64,000 nucleotides of DNA from Acidobacterium sp. (lineage in GTDB: Bacteria; Acidobacteriota; Vicinamibacteria; Vicinamibacterales; UBA2999): positions 62,001 to 126,000 of the forward strand of contig NSIL01000001.1 in the NCBI GenBank assembly GCA_002737365.1, given 5' to 3'. Position numbers and translations under genes: made by a program. Shown here in pieces: positions 1-7,696 of the stretch. Each line of letters opens with the position of its first letter. Within the stretch, counting starts at the first letter, position 1. The notes under the pieces were generated by a model. That model saw only the letters and a program-made list of their open reading frames with translations, searched no databases and was not told the origin of the DNA.

Positions 1-2
1 CG

Positions 3-29
3 CAATTCTGAAAATCTGTCTCAGAATTG
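3..29. repeat. inverted repeat beyond the S9 peptidase stop
   Basis: Perfect 9-bp arms CAATTCTGA (3-11) and TCAGAATTG (21-29) flank a 9-nt spacer. It lies 40 bp past the stop of the leftward S9 peptidase gene and could form a transcript hairpin there, but no U-tract follows, so it is not a convincing intrinsic terminator. A loosely similar string (TTCTGAGAATTG) occurs near 47200. Confidence 0.5.
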
Positions 30-68
30 TGATGTTACCAAACAGATTGCCGCGAAACGCCACCGCGT

Positions 69-2138
69 TCAGGGTGCCGAGGTCGGCTGCCCCGGCGTCA
101 GATAGCGGCTGAACCAGGCCACATAGCGCTGCAGCCGATCGCGCTCATAGCTGGGGATCGTCAGGCCGTGAAACTGTCCCGGATAAATCACCAGTTCGGT
201 GGGCACCCCGAGGCTGCGCAGGGCCTGATACATCTGCTCGCTGCCCATGATGGGGACGTTGAAATCCTTCTCTCCCCCCATGAAGAGCGTCGGCGTCCGG
301 ATGCGGTCGGCATGCAGGAACGGATACGACACCTTGGTCCACACTCCGGGATTCTTCCAGGGCGGGCCCATCTCCTGGTCGTACTGCACGATGTATTGAT
401 CGACGCCGTAGATGCCGAACTGCATCGCGCTGCCGGCCCCGCTGATGGCCGCCTTGAAGCGCGTGTCGCTGGCGATGGTGTAGTTGGTGGAAATGCCTCC
501 GTAGCTCCATCCGCCGATGCCCAGCCGCTGCGGGTCGGCAATGCCCTGGCGCACCGCCTCGTCCACCGCCCCCAGCAGATCCATCACCTCGAGCCGACCC
601 CAGTCGGCGTGGATGGCCTTCTGATAGGCCGCCCCACGGCCCGCACTGCCGCGATAGTTGATAGCCAGCACCACGAGGCCCTGCGCCGCGAGCACTTCGC
701 GATCGAATGAAAACGCATGCTCGTCCTGTGCATTCGGCCCGCCGTGGATGTAGAGCACCGTCGGATAGCGCGTGCCCTTCCTGTATCCCGCGGGCTTGAC
801 GATGAGGCCGTGCACCTCGGTGCCGTCCTGGCTCTTTGACTGGAAGTCGTCGGTGGTGGCCAGCTGCAGCTCGCCCATCAGCGCCGCGTTGTGCGACGTA
901 AGCGGACGCAGCTGCCGCCCTTCCAGGGCATACACTTCGGCCGGTGCGGCAGGCGTCGACATCAGCACGGCATAGTGGCCGTCGCGCCCCGGGCTGACGG
1001 CCCTGATGACCCGCTCGCCCGTGGTGATGGGCTCGACCCCGCGGGTCGCCACTCGCGCCGTCGGCACCGTTGCGACCTGCTGGCGGCGATCGTCCTGCAG
1101 CAGGAACGCGATCTCGGCCCCGTTGTTCACCCACTGCGGGCTGGCCACGGCCCGGTCAAGCTGCGTCATGAACAACGGCAGCGTCGTCAGGGGAGCGGCG
1201 GGCCCCGAAGGCGCCGCAAACACGGCCAGCTTATTCAGGTCGTACGCAAAGTTGCGGTCGGTATCGCCGGTCAGCATCGCCAGCCGCGTGCCATCGGGGC
1301 TCCACTGCGGCCGGCCCGACTCGGCTTCGGGCGTCGCGGTCACCTGCTGAGGCACCGCACCGGTGCGTGCCTCGACCATCCAGACGTCGGTGTTCACGGT
1401 GCGATCGGGATCGGCATGGGCCCGCTTGCTGAGGAAGGCCAGGCGCGTGCCGTCCGGCGACCACGCCGGGCTCTCGTCGTCCACCTGGCCGCTGGTGATC
1501 ACCGTGTGCGTGCGCGCGGCCACGTCGAACACCGCCAGGTGGCTGTACTGGCGCGTGAGATAGCCCTGGCGATCCTGCTTGAAGTGATAGCGGTCGATCA
1601 CGATCGGCGGCGGAGTCTTGCGCTTCCAGCCATCTTTCTTCTCGGGCTCGTCGTCGGGATTCTCGTCGGTGATGACAAACGCCATACGCGTGCTGTCGGG
1701 CGCCCACTGGATGTCGGACACGCCGCCCTTCACATCACTGGCCTTCTGCGCCTCGCCGCCCGCCCGGTTGAGCAGCCAGATCTGTCCGCCGCGCTTCTTG
1801 TCGTCCTCGGTGCCCCTCGATGCCACGAAGGCGAGGTATCGTCCGTCGGGGCTCCACCGCGGGGACGATTCACTGTCGGGCGAGGAGGTGAGTTGCAGCC
1901 GTTCCGAGCCGTCCCACTTCACCATCCAGATGTCGGTGTTCCGGCGATCCTTCTCGGCATCAATCGTTGTCAGGGTATAGGCCACCCACTGGCCATCGGG
2001 CGATCGCTGCGGGTCGGACACCGCCTGCAGTCGCGAGTGGTCGTCGATGGTGATGGCACGCCTGGCGGGCTGCGCATGGGCCTGCACCCCTGCGCAGAGC
2101 ATCAGCGTCGTAACGGCGGCGTAACAGGTGCAGCGCAT
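69..2138 (-). CDS. secreted S9-family (prolyl oligopeptidase/acylaminoacyl peptidase-like) serine peptidase
   Basis: A 689-residue protein with an N-terminal signal peptide ending near ...GVQAHA (about residue 22), a TolB/PD40-type beta-propeller (repeated SPDG-W/Y-AF strands, about 35-370) and a C-terminal alpha/beta-hydrolase domain. The catalytic triad is visible: Ser545 in GGWSYGGIS, Asp625 in GGEKDFNVP and His657 in PGQFHG. The family cleaves short peptides; the signal peptide implies periplasmic or secreted action. The ATG at 2138 was chosen over an upstream in-frame start at 2294 because it begins the signal peptide exactly and sits 6 nt after a TATAGT box. It is monocistronic and divergent from the broken superoxide dismutase gene. 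Exact substrate is unknown. Confidence 0.93.
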   Translation of the reverse strand: MRCTCYAAVTTLMLCAGVQAHAQPARRAITIDDHSRLQAVSDPQRSPDGQWVAYTLTTIDAEKDRRNTDIWMVKWDGSERLQLTSSPDSESSPRWSPDGRYLAFVASRGTEDDKKRGGQIWLLNRAGGEAQKASDVKGGVSDIQWAPDSTRMAFVITDENPDDEPEKKDGWKRKTPPPIVIDRYHFKQDRQGYLTRQYSHLAVFDVAARTHTVITSGQVDDESPAWSPDGTRLAFLSKRAHADPDRTVNTDVWMVEARTGAVPQQVTATPEAESGRPQWSPDGTRLAMLTGDTDRNFAYDLNKLAVFAAPSGPAAPLTTLPLFMTQLDRAVASPQWVNNGAEIAFLLQDDRRQQVATVPTARVATRGVEPITTGERVIRAVSPGRDGHYAVLMSTPAAPAEVYALEGRQLRPLTSHNAALMGELQLATTDDFQSKSQDGTEVHGLIVKPAGYRKGTRYPTVLYIHGGPNAQDEHAFSFDREVLAAQGLVVLAINYRGSAGRGAAYQKAIHADWGRLEVMDLLGAVDEAVRQGIADPQRLGIGGWSYGGISTNYTIASDTRFKAAISGAGSAMQFGIYGVDQYIVQYDQEMGPPWKNPGVWTKVSYPFLHADRIRTPTLFMGGEKDFNVPIMGSEQMYQALRSLGVPTELVIYPGQFHGLTIPSYERDRLQRYVAWFSRYLTPGQPTSAP

Positions 2139-2144
2139 GGTGTC

Positions 2145-2150
2145 ACTATA
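2145..2150 (-). promoter_or_regulatory. -10-like TATAGT immediately before the S9 peptidase start
   Basis: On the minus strand TATAGT is followed by only 6 nt before the ATG at 2138, so transcription would begin at or next to the start codon. No good -35 is visible. Confidence 0.4.
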
Positions 2151-2218
2151 CGTGCGGGTGTAGACTGGCGCGCCCCCTTTTTTGCGGAGTTGCTCGGATA
2201 ACACTGACACGACGACAG

Positions 2219-2665
2219 ATGTTCTCCACGCTGGGTCTAGGCGGGTTGATGCTCTCACGCGGCGGTGCCGTGCTGGGCGCCACTGCACAGGCACCGGCCA
2301 CGCCCACGGGTCCGTACACCGTGCCCCCGCTGGCCTATCCGTTCGCCGCCCTCGAGCCGCACATCGACGCCATGACGATGCAGATTCACCACGATCGGCA
2401 TCATCAGACGTACGTCACCAACCTCAACAACCTCGTCGCCACCACCTTCACCATGGGCACGGATGGCAGTAATGTGCGTCGCGGCACCACCGACGTCCCT
2501 CAGGGAGGGTCGTCCTGGATCTCTCCCCGGTGGGCACCAGTGGCGGGGGTGTTCATGTCCAGATTGCGCTCCAGCGTGGCGGGAGATGAGGCGAGGGGGA
2601 TGGCGGTTCGAAACGGGACTCGGGTCGTGTTCGTGAGTCGCGCAAGCCAATGTGTCGCCGCCTAG
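2219..2665 (+). pseudogene. truncated Fe/Mn superoxide dismutase (N-terminal fragment only)
   Basis: The first ~75 codons read as a signal-bearing Fe/Mn superoxide dismutase N-terminus: [18 protein letters not shown], then IHHDRHH with the first metal-ligand His, then [10 protein letters not shown]. Similarity stops near 2450; the rest of the 148-codon frame (to 2665) is unrelated, and the other three metal ligands (a His in the middle, Asp and His near the C-terminus) are absent. Upstream of the ATG the frame stays open and encodes Arg-Arg-Gln before Met-Phe, resembling a twin-arginine signal whose true start is unclear. The fragment cannot be an active dismutase, so it is called a remnant. 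No other gene is seen between 2666 and 2872. Confidence 0.8.
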
Positions 2666-2793
2666 CGGGGATCTTTCTGTTAGCCCCGTGTTCGCCCGAA
2701 GACACAATCTGGCTCGTCGGGAGGCGAAACTCGCAAATTGTCTACGGAATCTTGAGCCGACGATCCGGTTTGAACGGACGACCTGCTGATAAA

Positions 2794-2860
2794 AAGACAG
2801 CCGCAGATTAAGCGCAGATTCGATATCGATGAAATCCTCTTCCTAATCTGCGGCCGTCTT
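2794..2860. repeat. imperfect inverted repeat downstream of the DUF1028 gene
   Basis: Arms AAGACAGCCGCAGATTA (2794-2810) and TAATCTGCGGCCGTCTT (2844-2860) pair over 17 bp with one G-T type mismatch around a 33-nt loop. The loop contains a partial copy of the arm (GCGCAGATT, 2812-2820). It lies 13-79 bp beyond the stop of the leftward DUF1028 gene and may end that transcript, although there is no clear U-tract. The string resembles dispersed intergenic repeats of environmental bacteria. Confidence 0.55.
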
Positions 2861-2872
2861 GAATCGGTGGCC

Positions 2873-3691
2873 TTACTTCACCGGCCGCTGACTGCCCTTC
2901 TCGCGCGCCGCGTTCCAGCTTTCGACGACCCGGCGCAGTTCCTTGAAGGGGTTGGGGCTGTCATCCACCTGCAGGCGCAGCACCGTGTCGTTGTTTAACC
3001 ACACGCCACCGCCCTTCTTGACGATCACCATCGACGCGGCCTGCATGCCGCGCGTGTCACCGCCCGCGGCCTGGCCGGCATCGAGCGCCGCCATCAGGCG
3101 CAACGACAAATGGCCCTTGGTCTCCTCGAACGCCTTCACCATGCCCTCGACGACAGCCGGACCAGCGAGGATGTTGCCCTGCGCCGTGCAGAACTTGCCC
3201 TGCTTGCCGCCGGCCCAGGTCGTGGCCTTCGGGCCGGTGAAGGTCGCGGTGTTGCCCTGCAGGTCGATGACGGCGAACTGCCGGCCCTGCTTGGTCCAGC
3301 GCTCGGGCTGTGGGTCGGGATCGCTATCCCAGATCGCCTTGATGATGGCGTCGGGCTTCATGCCGGCCTTAAGCAGCGCAATGCCCTTCGGCCCGTAACT
3401 CACATCCACGATCGCCTGCGTGGCGACCACGCCCGCGTCGGCATCGGCTGTCAGCACGCCGGTGAGCGTAAACACGCGGGACTGGACAGCTCCCCCCACT
3501 TCACCCGTTTCCGGGTCGTAGCCAAGAATGGAGAACGTCGCCACGGTGGGCGGCAACTGGTCCTGCGTCTGCGTCGCCGCGCCGACGCGCGTGACCGCGA
3601 GTCCGGCGCACAGAAGGAACCCAAGCCCCAGGCCCGCCACCTTCGCTGAAGCTACGGCGCCCAAGCACATCTCAAGTCGATTGTTCTTCAT
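2873..3691 (-). CDS. DUF1028 family protein, predicted exported
   Basis: 272 residues with a hydrophobic N-terminal signal (to about residue 36, ...VTRVGAA), then a DUF1028 core starting at ATFSILGYDPETGEVGGAVQS. DUF1028 proteins have an Ntn-hydrolase-like fold; their biochemical role is not settled. The ATG at 3691 shares its first base with the rsmE stop (TGATG), so translation is probably coupled; a GTG one codon upstream is equally possible, and a GGAG lies 9 nt before the ATG. Part of the signal-peptide region (3637-3659) is made from a short element that also forms the C-terminus of IlvE, which is odd. Function is not assigned. Confidence 0.85.
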   Translation of the reverse strand: MKNNRLEMCLGAVASAKVAGLGLGFLLCAGLAVTRVGAATQTQDQLPPTVATFSILGYDPETGEVGGAVQSRVFTLTGVLTADADAGVVATQAIVDVSYGPKGIALLKAGMKPDAIIKAIWDSDPDPQPERWTKQGRQFAVIDLQGNTATFTGPKATTWAGGKQGKFCTAQGNILAGPAVVEGMVKAFEETKGHLSLRLMAALDAGQAAGGDTRGMQAASMVIVKKGGGVWLNNDTVLRLQVDDSPNPFKELRRVVESWNAAREKGSQRPVK

Positions 3692-4437
3692 CACAACTCA
3701 CTCCAGGTTGTTAACAAGGCCGCCAAGGCCACGAGCGGGGCCGCATCAGCCCGCAAGGTGCGGCCGCCAAGCGACACCGGCACCACGCCAGCGGCGAATG
3801 CCGCCGAGAGTTCTGCAGGCGCCCACCCGCCTTCTGGTCCCACGATCACATGCGCGGATTCAGGTTTCCCAACCGCTTGCACTGGTAAGACACGGCCCCC
3901 CATCAAGGGGGGTCCTACCGGTTCAACACAAAGTAGCCGCACGCTGCTGGTCGGCTCGTTGAGATACGACGCCAGGCCTTGAGCGGGCGCGACCACCGGC
4001 ACTACGGCGCGACCGCACTGCTTGGTCGACGACACGGCAATCCGCTGCCACCGCGCCACGCGCTGGCTCTTCGCCACCGTCGACAGGCTGATTTCACTGC
4101 GGTCGCTCACCACGGGCCAAATGCCGGTGACGCCCAGCATCACCGCATCACGAACCACGTCGTCCATCTTGTCGGCCTTGAGGATGCTGATCACCAAGGT
4201 GAGGGGGACGGCGACTTCGGGCGCCGCGGCAATCGCTTCGATCGCGTGAATCGATGCCGAACGCTTCCCCGACTCGATGACCTCGGCGCGCCACAAACCG
4301 CCGCGACCGTCAAAGACCTCGACCTCGGCACCGGTCGCGAGTCTCAGCACGCGCACCAGATGCTCGGCCTCGTCATCGGGCAAGGGCACGCACGCCGCAG
4401 TCGCATCAAGGCCGGGCACGTAGAAACGCGGACGCAC
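3691..4437 (-). CDS. rsmE: 16S rRNA (uracil-1498-N3)-methyltransferase RsmE
   Basis: 248 residues. The N-terminal PUA-like part starts RPRFYVPGL and includes HLVRVLRLATGAEVEVFDG; the SPOUT methyltransferase part carries the knot motifs VGPEGGW and LGGRTLRADAAP typical of RsmE, which methylates U1498 of 16S rRNA using S-adenosylmethionine. A GTG start at 4437 is chosen because an upstream extension would run into the divergent kinase gene and the family begins at this point. Just before the VGPEGGW motif the protein has a Gly/Pro-rich loop (VGPPLMGGR) encoded by a C6/G6 hairpin. First gene of a two-gene unit with the DUF1028 gene. Confidence 0.93.
   Translation of the reverse strand: MRPRFYVPGLDATAACVPLPDDEAEHLVRVLRLATGAEVEVFDGRGGLWRAEVIESGKRSASIHAIEAIAAAPEVAVPLTLVISILKADKMDDVVRDAVMLGVTGIWPVVSDRSEISLSTVAKSQRVARWQRIAVSSTKQCGRAVVPVVAPAQGLASYLNEPTSSVRLLCVEPVGPPLMGGRVLPVQAVGKPESAHVIVGPEGGWAPAELSAAFAAGVVPVSLGGRTLRADAAPLVALAALLTTWSEL
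3894..3914. repeat. G/C hairpin inside rsmE
   Basis: CCCCCC (3896-3901) and GGGGGG (3907-3912) pair around the loop ATCAA, extended by a G-T and a G-C pair. It is inside the coding region, encoding a Gly/Pro-rich loop ahead of the SPOUT signature motif. Confidence 0.55.
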
Positions 4438-4442
4438 GCGGA

Positions 4443-4452
4443 GAGTATACTC
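4443..4452. promoter_or_regulatory. palindromic bidirectional -10 element (GAGTATACTC)
   Basis: The 25 bp between the divergent start codons of rsmE (4437) and the kinase gene (4463) hold a perfect 10-bp palindrome whose core reads TATACT on both strands. Forward TATACT (4446-4451) lies 11 nt before the kinase ATG; reverse TATACT (4449-4444) lies 6 nt before the rsmE GTG. Both mRNAs would be leaderless or nearly so. Confidence 0.5.
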
Positions 4453-4462
4453 AAGCCCACAG

Positions 4463-5446
4463 ATGTTCTTTCGCGGACAAACGGTCGGGAAGTACCGCAT
4501 CCTTTCCCCTCTTGGAAGCGGCGGCTTTGGCAGCGTTTATCTGGCCGAAGACACCTGGATCGACAAGAAAGTCGCAATCAAGGTTCCCCATCGCCAGAAC
4601 CTTGACTTCGGCGAATTGCTCCACGAACCCCGGCTGCTGGCCACGCTCAGCCATCCGAACATCGTCACCGTGCTCACCGCGGAGAAACAGGACGACATTT
4701 TCTTCATCGTGATGGAGTACGTGCCGGGCGACACGCTTGAAGCCGTGATCGATCGCGACGGCACGCTCGACCTGCCCAGGGCGCTGGACTACACCTGCCA
4801 GATCTGCAACGCGATGGACCATGCGCACAAGCACGGCGTCATCCACCGCGACCTGCGCCCCGGCAATGTGCTGGTGACCGAGCAGGGCCTGATCAAGGTC
4901 GCCGACTTCGGCACCTCGCGATTTCTCGAGATCGCCGCGCATGGCACAACCGTCATCGGCAGCCCGCCCTACATGGCGCCCGAGCAGTTTCAGGGCAAGG
5001 CAGTGTTTGCGTCGGATATTTATTCGCTCGGCGTGACGATGTATCAAATGTTCACCGGCGTGCTGCCCTACGAGACGCCGATGCCGGGCGACCTCGATCG
5101 GTTGATGCGCGGAGAGCTGGCGTCGCCGCCGAAGTTAAAGAACCCCAAGCTACCCAAGGCGATCAGCGACATCGTGATGAAGGCAATTGCGGCTGACATC
5201 CCCTCGCGCTATCAAAGCGCCTCCGCATTGCTCGAAGCCGTCCTCGCGGCCCGGACGCCGTCCCCTGCCTCGCGGCGCCCATGGCGGCCGATGACGACGA
5301 CCACCGGCACTGGCTCGGCAGAGGTCCAGGACATCCAGGCCCGTCTCAAGGCCCGCGAAACCGTGCAAGCTAAGTTCTGCTGGAAATGCGGCAAGGCGCT
5401 CGCGGCCCGCGCCGACGCCTGTCCCTTCTGCTCTGAACGGCAGTAG
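4463..5446 (+). CDS. Ser/Thr protein kinase with C-terminal zinc ribbon
   Basis: 327 residues. A Hanks-type kinase domain spans about 8-270: glycine loop GSGGFGSVY, VAIK lysine, HRDLRPGN catalytic loop (Arg replaces the usual Lys of HRDLKPxN), DFG and the APEQ motif. No transmembrane helix follows, so it should be cytosolic. A C-terminal CWKCGK...CPFC motif (about 306-324) looks like a zinc ribbon that may bind partners or nucleic acid. Substrates are unknown. It starts 26 bp from divergent rsmE with no clear Shine-Dalgarno site and is followed directly by a perfect hairpin. Confidence 0.92.
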   Translation: MFFRGQTVGKYRILSPLGSGGFGSVYLAEDTWIDKKVAIKVPHRQNLDFGELLHEPRLLATLSHPNIVTVLTAEKQDDIFFIVMEYVPGDTLEAVIDRDGTLDLPRALDYTCQICNAMDHAHKHGVIHRDLRPGNVLVTEQGLIKVADFGTSRFLEIAAHGTTVIGSPPYMAPEQFQGKAVFASDIYSLGVTMYQMFTGVLPYETPMPGDLDRLMRGELASPPKLKNPKLPKAISDIVMKAIAADIPSRYQSASALLEAVLAARTPSPASRRPWRPMTTTTGTGSAEVQDIQARLKARETVQAKFCWKCGKALAARADACPFCSERQ

Positions 5447-5447
5447 C

Positions 5448-5465
5448 CTCCGGCTTGAGCCGGAG
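5448..5465. repeat. palindromic element CTCCGGCT-TG-AGCCGGAG
   Basis: A perfect 8-bp inverted repeat with a 2-nt centre begins 2 nt after the kinase stop codon. The same architecture (GTCCGGCT-GA-AGCCGGAC) is inside the membrane spermidine-synthase-like gene at 51063-51080. As RNA it would form a stable hairpin but has no U-tract, so repeat is a safer call than terminator. Confidence 0.6.
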
Positions 5466-5479
5466 TGCACGACCCAGAG

Positions 5480-5485
5480 TACAAT
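5480..5485 (+). promoter_or_regulatory. -10-like TACAAT before ilvE
   Basis: TACAAT ends 9 nt before the ilvE ATG at 5495. There is no Shine-Dalgarno sequence in the gap, consistent with a very short or absent leader. Confidence 0.35.
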
Positions 5486-5494
5486 TCCGGCATC

Positions 5495-6463
5495 ATGTCA
5501 TTTGCGGGAACCGGCAAAATCTGGATGAACGGGGTGTTGGTGGACTGGAAGGACGCCACGATCCACGTCGCATCACACGCACTTCACTACGGCACCGGCG
5601 TCTTCGAGGGCATCCGCGCCTACGACTCCAAGACCGGCACCAACATCTTCCGCCTCGAACCGCACATGCGCCGGCTGCTGGACTCCTGCCGGGTGTACCG
5701 GATGGAACCGAAGTGGTCGCAGGCGGAGTTGACACAGGCCGTGCTCGAGACGGTGCGCGTCAACGGCTTCAAAAGCTGCTACATCCGTCCCCTGGTCTAT
5801 CGCGGCTACGACTCGCTGACGCTCGATCCCAGGCCCTGCCCGGTCGAGGCGTCGGTGGTCGTGTGGGAATGGAGCCTGATGATGGGTGCCGAGGCGCTCG
5901 AGAAAGGCATCGACGTCGGCGTCAGTTCGTGGACTCGTCTGGCGCCGAATACCCTGCCGGCGCTCGCCAAGGGGACTGCCAACTACGCCAACTCCGCGCT
6001 GATCAAGATGCAGGCGTCGCTCGACGGCTACGCCGACGCCGTGGCGCTCGATGAGAGCGGCCTGTTGAGCGAAGGCAGCGGCCAGAACTTGTTCTTGGTC
6101 CGCGACAACGTGATTTACACCCCCTCGCTCGGCTCGTCCGTGCTGCAGGGCCTGACCCGCGATTGCGTCATCACGCTGGCCGCCGACCTGGGCGTCACCG
6201 TTCGCGAGACGTCCATCCCGCGCGAGTTCTTGTACCTGGCGGACGAAGCGTTCTTCTGTGGCACGGCTGTCGAGATCACCCCGATTCGGTCGTTCGACAA
6301 GATCGCCGTTGGTAACGGTAAACGCGGCCCCCTCACCTCGGCATTGCAAACGCGCTTTTTCGGCATTCTCAGCGGTGACCAGCCCGACACGCATGGCTGG
6401 CTGACTCCCGTTGGTGTAACCGCCTTCGCCGAGGCGACGGCGAGCCAGGCTCAGTCGCGGTAA
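5495..6463 (+). CDS. ilvE: branched-chain amino acid aminotransferase
   Basis: 322 residues of fold-type IV PLP aminotransferase. Visible are KIWMNGVLVDWKDATIHV at the N-terminus, HYGTGVFEGIRAY, KGTANYANSALIKM (PLP-lysine region) and LSEGSGQNLFLVRD. It interconverts leucine, isoleucine or valine with their 2-oxo acids. The ATG at 5495 is favoured over an in-frame codon at 5465 because the family starts here and a TACAAT box lies just upstream. The native C-terminus should be near ...THGWLTPV; the last ~16 residues (GVTAFAEATASQAQSR) are encoded by a repeat-like element. Confidence 0.93.
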   Translation: MSFAGTGKIWMNGVLVDWKDATIHVASHALHYGTGVFEGIRAYDSKTGTNIFRLEPHMRRLLDSCRVYRMEPKWSQAELTQAVLETVRVNGFKSCYIRPLVYRGYDSLTLDPRPCPVEASVVVWEWSLMMGAEALEKGIDVGVSSWTRLAPNTLPALAKGTANYANSALIKMQASLDGYADAVALDESGLLSEGSGQNLFLVRDNVIYTPSLGSSVLQGLTRDCVITLAADLGVTVRETSIPREFLYLADEAFFCGTAVEITPIRSFDKIAVGNGKRGPLTSALQTRFFGILSGDQPDTHGWLTPVGVTAFAEATASQAQSR

Positions 6464-6476
6464 CCGGGGGGACTCA

Positions 6477-7646
6477 ATGCACGTCAATGACCTGCTGAAG
6501 CTGGCCGTCGAACGGGGCGCCTCCGACCTGCACCTGAAAGTCGGCAGCTACCCCATGGCGCGGACCCATGGGCACCTGGCGACCGTGTCGGAGGAGAAGC
6601 AACTCGGTCACGAGGATCTGGTCGAGATGGCCGCGTCGATCATGTCGACGGCACAACGCCAGAAATTCCAAGACTCGCAGGAAGTCGACCTGGCCTACAG
6701 CGTCCCTGGCCTGGGCCGCTTCCGTTGCAACGTGTTCCAGCAGCGCGGCACTATTGGCTGCGTGCTCCGCGTGATTCCAGTCACCGTCAAGAGCCTCGAC
6801 GATCTGGGCCTGCCGCCGATCCTGAAACAGATCGCCGAGGAAGAGCGTGGGCTGGTGCTGGTGACCGGCACCACCGGCAGCGGTAAGAGCACCACGCTCG
6901 CCGGAATGGTCGACCACATCAACAAGACCCGCACCTCGCACATCATCACCATCGAAGACCCGATCGAGTACTTGCACCGCGACAACCGGTGCATCATCAA
7001 CCAGCGAGAGATCGGCGTCGACACGCGTTCGTTTGCGCATGCCCTGCGCAGCGCCTTGCGCCAGGACCCGGACGTGATTCTGGTCGGCGAAATGCGCGAC
7101 ATGGAGACCATTGAGACGGCCATGCATGCGGCCGAGACCGGTCACCTGGTGTTCTCGACGCTGCACACGCTGGATGCGACCGAAACCATCAACCGCATCA
7201 TCTCGGTGTTCCCGCCGCATCAACAGAAGCAAATCCGCCTGCAGTTGGCATCGGTGCTGAAGGCGGCGATCGCCCAGCGCCTGATTCCGCGCATCGACGG
7301 CACGGGCCGCACCCCGGCGGTCGAAGTGCTGGTCGCCACGCCGTTCATCAAGGACTGCGTGGTCGACAAGGACAAGACCCACCTGATCGCGGGCGCCATT
7401 GCCCAGGGCACGTCGCAGTACAGCATGCAGACGTTCGACCAGTCGATCTTCAGCCTGTTCAAGGGCGATCTGATCAGCTACAAAGAGGCCTTGTGCTGGG
7501 CGTCGAACGTGGACGAGTTCAAGCTGCGGGTGCAGGGCATTTCAACTACCGCCGACATCTCGCGCGACCAGATGGCGGGCACCATCTTCGCCGGGCTGTC
7601 GCAGCCTCCACCCAAGGCGCCTGAAATCACGCGGTTTGGGAAATAA
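6477..7646 (+). CDS. pilT: type IV pilus retraction ATPase PilT
   Basis: 389 residues. N-terminal PAS-like domain (about 1-110, MHVNDLLKLAVERGASDLHL), then a RecA-like secretion ATPase with Walker A GTTGSGKST (about 131-139), the Asp box and catalytic Glu (ITIEDPIEYLH), Walker B (DPDVILVGEMRD) and His box (GHLVFSTLHT). PilT powers pilus disassembly and twitching motility. The C-terminal tail beyond residue ~355 is less typical, and PilU is an alternative. A purine-rich GGGGGGA lies just before the ATG. No other pilus gene is in the window. Confidence 0.93.
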   Translation: MHVNDLLKLAVERGASDLHLKVGSYPMARTHGHLATVSEEKQLGHEDLVEMAASIMSTAQRQKFQDSQEVDLAYSVPGLGRFRCNVFQQRGTIGCVLRVIPVTVKSLDDLGLPPILKQIAEEERGLVLVTGTTGSGKSTTLAGMVDHINKTRTSHIITIEDPIEYLHRDNRCIINQREIGVDTRSFAHALRSALRQDPDVILVGEMRDMETIETAMHAAETGHLVFSTLHTLDATETINRIISVFPPHQQKQIRLQLASVLKAAIAQRLIPRIDGTGRTPAVEVLVATPFIKDCVVDKDKTHLIAGAIAQGTSQYSMQTFDQSIFSLFKGDLISYKEALCWASNVDEFKLRVQGISTTADISRDQMAGTIFAGLSQPPPKAPEITRFGK

Positions 7647-7649
7647 GTC

Positions 7650-7664
7650 AACCTGCTTCACTTT
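7650..7664. repeat. repeat AACCTGCTTCACTTT, copy 1
   Basis: In the pilT-recX gap. Exact 15-nt copies occur at 32475-32489 (inside ubiE) and 49535-49549 (inside the sarcosine-oxidase-like gene). Here AAGTCAA before CCTGC pairs imperfectly with TTCACTT after it. Confidence 0.6.
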
Positions 7665-7673
7665 TACTCACTT

Positions 7674-7696
7674 TTACGGGCACCGTAAGTGGCAGA
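7674..7696. repeat. short palindrome plus GTGGCAGA tail, copy 1
   Basis: Arms TTACGG and CCGTAA flank GCA and are followed by GTGGCAGA, in which the GTG is the recX start. A second copy (CTACGG-TGC-CCGTAA then GTGGCAGA) is at 47164-47186 upstream of clpC. The 14-mer CCGTAAGTGGCAGA is identical in both. Confidence 0.5.

Noticed and set aside
891-2201. 436-codon plus-strand frame
   Set aside because: Antisense to the S9 peptidase gene; composition and lack of motifs mark it as a shadow.
7650-7696. Intrinsic terminator after pilT
   Set aside because: The palindromes here are repeats without a following U-tract, and one contains the recX start.
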